Origin: Anaerolineae bacterium
GTDB taxonomy: Bacteria > Chloroflexota > Anaerolineae > B4-G1 > SLSP01
Assembly (NCBI GenBank): GCA_016927095.1
Contig: JAFGNI010000149.1
Coordinates: 1-7,078 of the forward strand
Direction of reading: 5' to 3'
Length of the DNA stretch: 7,078 nt
A model generated the notes under the pieces. It made no database searches. It was not told the DNA's origin and worked only from the letters and a program-made list of their open reading frames with translations. Each line of letters starts with the position of its first letter. Position 1 is the stretch's first letter. Shown here one piece after another: positions 1 to 6,300 of this stretch. Both the position numbers and the translations under genes were made by a program.

Positions 1-2688
1 TCCCTCAACACCTTTCTGAATGCGATGACCTTTGGCGACAAGACCTGCTATCCGGTGGCCAGCCAGAATTTGCAGGACTTCTACAATCTAGTGGACGTCT
101 ACCTTGACGCCGTTTTCTATCCTCGTCTGACGCCGGAGATTCTGGCCCAGGAGGGATGGCACTACGAGCTGGAGGATGTGGACGACGCCGGTGCACATCA
201 CCGGTCGTTGGTTTATAAGGGCGTCGTCTTCAACGAGATGAAAGGCGCTTACGCCTCGCCCGATAGCCTTATCGGGCGGTACGGTGAGCAGGTCCTCTTC
301 CCGGACACGATCTACAGCAACGACTCGGGCGGCGACCCCGAGGTGATTCCTAATCTGACCTATGAGCAGTTCCGGAGCTTCCACCGGCTCTACTACCATC
401 CGTCCAACGCCCGCTTCTTCTTCTACGGCGATGATGACCCTGAGGAGCGGCTGCGTCTGCTCGATGAATACCTGCGCGACTTTTCCGCTCTACCCATCGA
501 CAGTGCGATTTCACTCCAGCCGAGGTTGTCCGAGCCACGTCACGTCGTCTACCCTTATCCGGCCGGAGAGGATCAGGCCTCGAAGGCGATGGTGACGGTG
601 AACTGGATGCTGCCGGTAGACATCACCGGGGCGGAGAACAATCAGCCCATCCAGACGCTTGCATTGAATATCCTTTCCCACGTGCTTGTGGGGACGCCGG
701 CATCGCCGTTGCGCAAGGCGTTGATCGACTCTGGGCTCGGCGAGGACGTGATCGGCGGCGGCCTGGATGAATCCCTGCGCCAGCTCACCTTCTCCGTTGG
801 CCTCAAAGGCGTGGATCCGGCAAACGTGGACCGGGTTGCCGCCCTGATCCATGAGACGCTCGCGACGTTGGCCGAGGAGGGACTGGAGCGCGAACAGATC
901 GAGGCGTCAATCAACACCGTTGAGTTCCAGCTGCGGGAGCAAAACACCGGGTCCTATCCGCGAGGGCTGTTTGTGATGCTACAGGCACTCACGACTTGGC
1001 TTCACGACGGGGATCCTTTCACAGCCATCGCCTTCGAGTCCTCGCTGCGCGAGATCAAAACCGAGTGGGCTGAACAATCTCGTTACTTTGAGTCTCTCAT
1101 CCAGGCCCATTTGCTTGACAATAGCCATCAGGCCACGGTGGTCCTGACACCTGATCTTGACCTACAGGATCGACAGGAGGCGGCAGAACGCGCACGTCTG
1201 GCAGCGATCAAGGCTGAGATGGATGAGGAAGACATCGGTGACGTGATTACCCGGGCCCAGCACCTCAAGGCGCTGCAGGAGACACCGGATCCGCCGGAGG
1301 CGCTGGCTACGATTCCCAGCCTGCGTCTGGAGGACCTGGATGCCGAGCCTAAGGTGACGCCCACCGAGGTGGTGACCTACAAAGACACGAAGGTCCTCTA
1401 TCACGATCTCTTCACCAACGGTATCCTCTATCTGGATGTCGGCTTCGACCTCCGGGCTTTGCCGCAGGATCTGCTGCCCTACGCCGCGCTTTTCACGGCG
1501 GGCTTGCTGGAATTGGGCACCGAGACGGAGGATTTCGTCAAGCTGACGCAGCGGATCGGTCGCAAAACCGGTGGCATCCGTCCCGGCAACTTCACCTCCA
1601 TGATCCGGGACACACGCCAGGCGGCAGCCTGGACGTTCCTCCGGGGCAAGGCTACTGTCGCCCAGGCCGAGGACCTGCTCGCGATTCTCAGGGATATCCT
1701 ACTGACGGTCAACTTGGACAATCCTTCGCGCTTCGCCCAGATGGTTCTCGAGCGCAAGGCACGCAAGGAGGCGTCGCTGATCCCGAGGGGCCATGCGGTG
1801 GTTGCCACGCGCCTTCGGGCTAAGTTCTCCGAGTCGCACTGGGTGGATGATGAGATCAGTGGCGTCGACTACCTCTTCTTCCTGCGCAACCTTGCGGATG
1901 AGGTTACCTCTGATTGGTCGGGGGTTCTGGGGAAACTGGAGGCGGTGCGGAAGCTGCTGATTAACCGTAGCCAGATGGTCTGCAACGTGACCCTTGATGA
2001 GGAGAACTGGGCCAAGGTAGCACCCAAGCTTGACGGATTCCTGGCCTCGCTACCAGCGGCCCCTGTGTCGACCGTTACCTGGACGCCTGCGCTGCCGGAG
2101 GGCCCAGAGGCTTTGACCTTGCCCGCCAGCGTGAACTATGTGGCCAAGGGGGCGAATCTCTTCGACCTCGGCTACGAGCTCGACGGTTCCACCGAGGTTA
2201 TCGCGCACTACCTGCGCAGCACCTGGCTCTGGGAGCGCGTGCGCGTTCAGGGCGGGGCTTACGGTGGTTTTGCCCTTTTCGACGCCCATTCCGGCACCTT
2301 TGGCTATGTCTCCTACCGCGACCCGAATTTGGTGCAGACGTTGGATATCTACGATCAGACCGCCGATTTCCTGGCGAACTTGGATCTCTCTCAGGACGAG
2401 TTGGTCAAGGGCATCATCGGTGCGATCGGCAACCTCGATGCTTACCAGTTGCCCGACGCGCGCGGCTACAGCGCGATGGCCCGATATCTGATCGGCTACA
2501 CCGATGAGGCGCGCCAAGCTTACCGCGCCCAGGTGCTGGGGACAACGGTTGAGGACTTCAGAGCATTCGCTGAGGTGCTTAGGCGGGTGGCAGACGCCGG
2601 GGAGATCGTGGTGCTGGGGTCCGCGTCAGCTGTTGAGGCCGCCGAGGAAGTGCGCTCTCTCGGCTTTGAGATGACAAGAGTTCTTTGA
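1..2688 (+). CDS. M16C family zinc metallopeptidase, presequence protease (PreP/falcilysin) type, 5' truncated
   Basis: This gene codes for a zinc peptidase that, in its family, encloses and degrades unfolded peptides in a chamber formed by two clamshell halves. The frame is open from base 1, and the first visible residues (SLNTFLNAMTFGDKTCYPVA) already match the family interior, so the ATG at 25 is an internal Met. By comparison with human PITRM1, window codon 1 aligns near residue 130. The HxxEH motif (two zinc ligands and the catalytic Glu) is therefore missing upstream. The third zinc ligand is the Glu of FNEMKG at codon 79 (bases 235-237). The HPSNARFFFYGD block is at codons 133-144. A charged helical linker lies at about 385-440, the M16C-associated region at about 445-680, and the last M16 unit at about 690-895. 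Arg748 and Tyr754 in RVQGGAYGG match the Arg900/Tyr906 substrate-binding pair of human PreP. There are 895 visible codons against a usual 970-1000. Whether there is a signal peptide cannot be seen. The family call is very secure; the peptide substrate is unknown. Confidence 0.97.
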   Translation, partial: SLNTFLNAMTFGDKTCYPVASQNLQDFYNLVDVYLDAVFYPRLTPEILAQEGWHYELEDVDDAGAHHRSLVYKGVVFNEMKGAYASPDSLIGRYGEQVLFPDTIYSNDSGGDPEVIPNLTYEQFRSFHRLYYHPSNARFFFYGDDDPEERLRLLDEYLRDFSALPIDSAISLQPRLSEPRHVVYPYPAGEDQASKAMVTVNWMLPVDITGAENNQPIQTLALNILSHVLVGTPASPLRKALIDSGLGEDVIGGGLDESLRQLTFSVGLKGVDPANVDRVAALIHETLATLAEEGLEREQIEASINTVEFQLREQNTGSYPRGLFVMLQALTTWLHDGDPFTAIAFESSLREIKTEWAEQSRYFESLIQAHLLDNSHQATVVLTPDLDLQDRQEAAERARLAAIKAEMDEEDIGDVITRAQHLKALQETPDPPEALATIPSLRLEDLDAEPKVTPTEVVTYKDTKVLYHDLFTNGILYLDVGFDLRALPQDLLPYAALFTAGLLELGTETEDFVKLTQRIGRKTGGIRPGNFTSMIRDTRQAAAWTFLRGKATVAQAEDLLAILRDILLTVNLDNPSRFAQMVLERKARKEASLIPRGHAVVATRLRAKFSESHWVDDEISGVDYLFFLRNLADEVTSDWSGVLGKLEAVRKLLINRSQMVCNVTLDEENWAKVAPKLDGFLASLPAAPVSTVTWTPALPEGPEALTLPASVNYVAKGANLFDLGYELDGSTEVIAHYLRSTWLWERVRVQGGAYGGFALFDAHSGTFGYVSYRDPNLVQTLDIYDQTADFLANLDLSQDELVKGIIGAIGNLDAYQLPDARGYSAMARYLIGYTDEARQAYRAQVLGTTVEDFRAFAEVLRRVADAGEIVVLGSASAVEAAEEVRSLGFEMTRVL
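257..278 (+). repeat. Perfect 9-bp inverted repeat inside the peptidase gene
   Basis: CGCCCGATA (257-265) and TATCGGGCG (270-278) are exact reverse complements around a four-base GCCT loop. They lie in the codons for ASPDSLIGR of the peptidase, shortly after the FNEMKG zinc-ligand motif. No T-run follows, so it is not a terminator. The encoded residues are ordinary for the family, so the repeat may be chance codon choice. Confidence 0.5.
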
Positions 2689-2697
2689 AGGAGGAGG
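2688..2697 (+). promoter_or_regulatory. Strong Shine-Dalgarno site for the HD-domain gene
   Basis: The purine run AAGGAGGAGG begins at the last base of the TGA stop of the peptidase gene and ends 5 bases before the ATG at 2703. The first GGAGG core is 8 bases from that ATG. It fixes the start at 2703 rather than the TTG at 2685, which would place the ribosome-binding site inside the coding region. The overlap with the upstream stop suggests translational coupling of the two genes. Confidence 0.85.
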
Positions 2698-2702
2698 AAG
2701 CG

Positions 2703-3284
2703 ATGACGTGGCCGACCCGCGAGGAAGCATGGGAACTGCTGAACGAATATACCAAGAGCCCGAGCCTGATCAACCACGCACTGGCGGTTGAGGCAGGGAT
2801 GCGGGCTTACGCCCGCCGTTTCGGCGAGGACGAGGAGAAGTGGGGCGTCGTCGGGCTGATTCACGACTTCGAGTACGAGCAATACCCGGATCTGGGCCCC
2901 GGTGGGCATCCATTCAAAGGCTCGGAGATCCTGCGCGAGAAGGGCTGGCCCGAGGAGTTGATCCGCGGCGTGTTGGCGCACGCCCCTGATTTGACCGGCA
3001 CGACCCTCGAGACCAACATGGAGAAAGCGATCTACGCGGTGGATGAGCTGACCGGCCTGATCGTGGCTGTGGCGCTTGTCCGGCCCAGCAAATCCCTATT
3101 GGACGTCAAAGCGAGCTCGGTCAAGAAGAAGTGGAAGGATAAGAGCTTCGCCGCTGGCGTCAACCGCGAGGATATCGAAGAGGGCGCCGAGATGCTGGGC
3201 GTCGAGCTCTCGGAGCACATCGGTGTGGTTTTGGGTGCGATGCAGGACATCGCCGGTGATCTTGGGTTGGCTGGGAGCGGCTAG
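2703..3284 (+). CDS. HD-superfamily metal-dependent hydrolase, COG2316 type, function unknown
   Basis: This is a small, probably cytoplasmic protein of 193 residues with no signal peptide or membrane segment. It has the HD phosphohydrolase metal site in order: His25 (in INHALAVE), His54-Asp55 (in LIHDFEYE), additional histidines His69 (GGHPFKG) and His93 (LAHAP), and Asp114 (in AVDELTG). The C-terminal half carries blocks I recognise from predicted HD hydrolases of the COG2316 group: ELTGLIVAVALVRPSKS at 115-131, then VKKKWKDKSFAAGVNRED. The length is normal for that group. HD proteins usually cleave phosphoester bonds of nucleotides or related compounds, but the substrate of this group is unknown to me. 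The Asp after RPSKS and the Lys-rich block are not part of the HD core and may line a substrate pocket (inference). The start is set by the strong ribosome-binding site. The gene begins 14 bases after the peptidase stop, so the two are probably one operon. Confidence 0.95.
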   Translation: MTWPTREEAWELLNEYTKSPSLINHALAVEAGMRAYARRFGEDEEKWGVVGLIHDFEYEQYPDLGPGGHPFKGSEILREKGWPEELIRGVLAHAPDLTGTTLETNMEKAIYAVDELTGLIVAVALVRPSKSLLDVKASSVKKKWKDKSFAAGVNREDIEEGAEMLGVELSEHIGVVLGAMQDIAGDLGLAGSG

Positions 3285-3286
3285 CA

Positions 3287-3311
3287 CCCCCGCGATGAGA
3301 GATCGCCGGGG
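3287..3311 (+). promoter_or_regulatory. Predicted hairpin that includes the start codon of the glycosidase-like gene
   Basis: Bases 3288-3296 (CCCCGCGAT, containing the A and T of the ATG at 3295) can pair with 3302-3311 (ATCGCCGGGG). This gives 9 base pairs with one bulged C at 3307 and a five-base loop, GAGAG. No T-run follows, so it is not a typical terminator. The GGGG of the right arm (3308-3311) could instead pair with CCCC at 3316-3319 around a four-base TAGG loop, so two structures exclude each other. No good Shine-Dalgarno sequence lies before the ATG. An effect on initiation is inference only; chance pairing in GC-rich DNA is possible. Confidence 0.35.
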
Positions 3312-6300
3312 TAGGCCCCAGGTGCGTCTCCGGTGGGTTAGCCTGATCGTGGGGTTGTTCCTGTTGTTTGGGCTTGGAGGGAGCAAGGCCCTGGCCCAGG
3401 AAGATGTGCCACCGGGAGTCTTGAACGACCCTCGATGGACCGCGTTCCTGAACACCACCGTCTTCTATGAGACCACGATCTCCATTCCCACCTATCCCTA
3501 CGCCGATTACCTCGAGTCCGCTTACGATCCCACGTACAATATGACCTATCCGGTCCTGGACTGGGACCGGTATGAGGCGGCAGATCCTCAGCCGACCCCC
3601 AGGCTCTACCAGCTTCTCGTGATGGAGAATGCCTATCTCAAGGTGACGCTCTTGCCTGAGTTGGGGGGCCGCATCTACCAGTTGATCGACAAGACCACCG
3701 GTCACAACCAGCTCTACCAGAACCCCGTGATCAAGCCCACGGCATGGGGGCCGCCGGAACAAGGCTGGTGGCTAGCGGTTGGGGGTGTCGAGTGGGGTCT
3801 TCCGGTGGAGGAACACGGTTATGAGTGGGGCCAACCCTGGACTTGGTCCAGGATCTCCTCAACCGAGGGCGTGACCATTACGGTGCAGGATACCGCCGGT
3901 ACACATCAGCGGACTGCCGGCGATCGGATCTGCGCGGCGATCGACATCCATCTCCCCGCCGACCGCGCTTATCTCGTTGTGGAGCCTCGGCTGGAGAATC
4001 CTACCAGCGAGTCGCTGGACTACAAGTTCTGGATCAATGCCGCGCTGGCCCCTGGCCCCGCGAATACGACAACCGAGGGTTTCACCTTTGTCTTCAACGC
4101 GCCGGAGATGTCGGTCCATTCCACGGACGATGACCGGCTGCCCGGGGCTATGCCCACGGTTCCCAGTGGGCCAGATTACCGGTTCAGCTGGCCCGAATAC
4201 GAGGGCGTGGACTATGCCAAGCTGCGCAACTGGCACGAGTGGTTGGGCTTCTTCGAGTATCCCCAGGCGACCAAGGGCTTCATCGGTGCTTACGATGACG
4301 CCCAGGGCGAGGGGGTGCTGCGGATCTTCCCGCCGGAGATAGCGACCGGCGCTAAGGGCTTTGCCGTTGGGTGGGGAGACGATGCGCTGCCGTCCTGGCT
4401 GTGGACCGACGGCGATACTACAGGGGCAGAGGTCCACGGGGGTGTTGCGCCTACCTTCTGGGACGCGGCGACGTTGGCGGCGGGTGAGGTCACGACCTGG
4501 CGCGAGGTCTGGTACCCCGTTCGCAACCTTGCCGGTACAGATCACCAGGTCGATATCTCTGCCGCCACCGAGGAAGGCGTGCTTGATGTGTCGAAGTCCG
4601 GGGATCTACTCCACATCGAGGTGCTGCCCACCCGCTACTGGGCTTCCGGCGAGACGGAGCTCTATGTCTGGCAGCGCACAACCTGCACCGAGTTAGCTCA
4701 TTGGCGGCTGCTCTCCCTGGGGCCGACCGACGGCTACGAGAACAACCTCTACGTCGGGGATTTGACCTTGGACGAGCTGTCGGTGGCCTTCGTGCGAGTG
4801 GCAGATCAGCACGTGTTGATCGCCTATGGCCCGTATGACTGTCTCAACCCCTCAAGCTCAGAGGCGCATCTCGGCTATGGGGTGAATATCTGCGATATCT
4901 CCCACGTCACAGGCCTCGTTGACCCCTTGGGTTTCGAGTGGGTGAAACTGTGGGAGGAGTATTCCGGGCTGCCCGCGGAGCCCATGTCCAAACACGTCCT
5001 CTACAACGTCGACCTTGGGGCCTACGTCAACGACCTGAACGGCTGGCGGCTCAAAATCCGTGGCGTGGCACAACAGGGTATTAGCATTGTGCGGGCCTAC
5101 GAGATCGGCAACGAGCCCAATGTGCGCAATGCCAACTGGGGTGGGTTGGCGCCCGATCCGCAGCGGCTGACAGAGCTGCTCTGCATCGCCTATGACGAGA
5201 TCAAGGCTGCCGATCCCACGGCCTATGTGATCAGTGGCGGCCTTGCGCCTGTGGGACGGCTGGCGCCCTGTGATAATCCACTTTTGTGTAACGCTATCGA
5301 TGAGCGGGTCTATCTGCAGGCGATGCTCGACTACGGCGCAGCAGCCTGTATGGACGGCTTTGGCTACCACCCCTATGGTTTTGCCTATCCCCCCGAGCGC
5401 GATCCCCTGGACGTCAGCAATGGGTTTGCTTTCCGGGGTGTCGAGAAGATGCACGACATTCTGGTCGCCGCCGGCTTTGGGGAGATGCCCATCTGGGCGA
5501 CGGAGTTCAACTGGATTCGCCAGCCTGAGGATGATGGCTACGAGTTCAACTGCGACGTAGATCCCGACTACAGCGTCAGCTTCCTATGGCAGGAAGTCAG
5601 CGCGGCAACGCAGGCCGACTACCTCGTCCGGGCATTCCAGTACGCCGATGAGCACTGGCCCTGGATGCAGGGCATGTTCGTCTGGAATCTTGACTGGCAC
5701 AACTACAAGACCTCTCTCCCCTGCTTTCACGCGCGTTACTACGCGCTGCGGCGTCACGACGGGAGTGACCTTGGCGCGCCGACGCTGGCCTACGACGCCC
5801 TAGCTGCGATGGTCAAACGGCCCTGGGCGGTGACGCCGGCGCCGCCCCGACCGCCCCGATTGGCGGTAACCCCCGCCACAATTGGGCTTATCAGTGAGGT
5901 GGCGCAGCCGAGGATCCTCACGGCGACTTTTGCTATAGCCAACACAGGCAGCGGCACGCTGACCTGGACGGCAGTGGTCTCACCGCAGAGCACGCTGGAG
6001 GTGACGCTCACGCCGGCGCAGGGCACGCAGGTTACACCGCTCTCGGTGGGGGTTGATACGGCGGGGTTGGCCACGGGGTACTACACGGCGACGCTGGTGA
6101 TCGATGCGGAGCCGTCCACCACCTTGGGGGTGCCCCAGATCGCCGAGGTCCGTCTCCACGTGGTCGACGAGTTGGCGCGAAGTTATCTGCCTGCCGTGCT
6201 CCGCTCGTACGCCGCACCAACGCCGTCTGTGCCCCCACCGCCTGTGCTGACGCCCATCCCGAGCACGCCGGAAGGGCCGTCCAAGATCGGAACCCACGCC

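Noticed and set aside
25..27. ATG as the start of the M16C peptidase
   Set aside because: The frame is open to base 1 and the residues before this Met (SLNTFLNA) are a conserved interior block of the family, so the gene begins upstream of the window.
2685..2687. TTG as the start of the HD-domain protein
   Set aside because: It would put the strong AAGGAGGAGG site inside the gene and leaves no ribosome-binding site of its own; ATG at 2703 has ideal spacing.
2801..2816. Inverted repeat GCGGGC-TTAC-GCCCGC
   Set aside because: Only 6 bp, inside the HD gene codons for RAYAR, with no T-run; likely chance.
3285..3360. Rho-independent terminator between the HD gene and the secreted protein gene
   Set aside because: A hairpin is possible but no T-run follows, and it overlaps the next start codon.
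3160..3762. 200-codon open frame on the - strand
   Set aside because: It lies antisense to the HD gene and the start of the secreted protein, both with recognisable domains, and its Arg/Pro/His-rich translation has no recognisable motif.
3825..4342. Open frames of 102 and 121 codons on the + strand in other frames
   Set aside because: They overlap the DUF5107-like coding sequence, have Arg/Ser/Pro-rich translations and no ribosome-binding site.
3859..4545. 228-codon open frame on the - strand
   Set aside because: It is entirely antisense to the DUF5107-like domain; the translation shows no domain and is typical of a shadow frame in GC-rich DNA.
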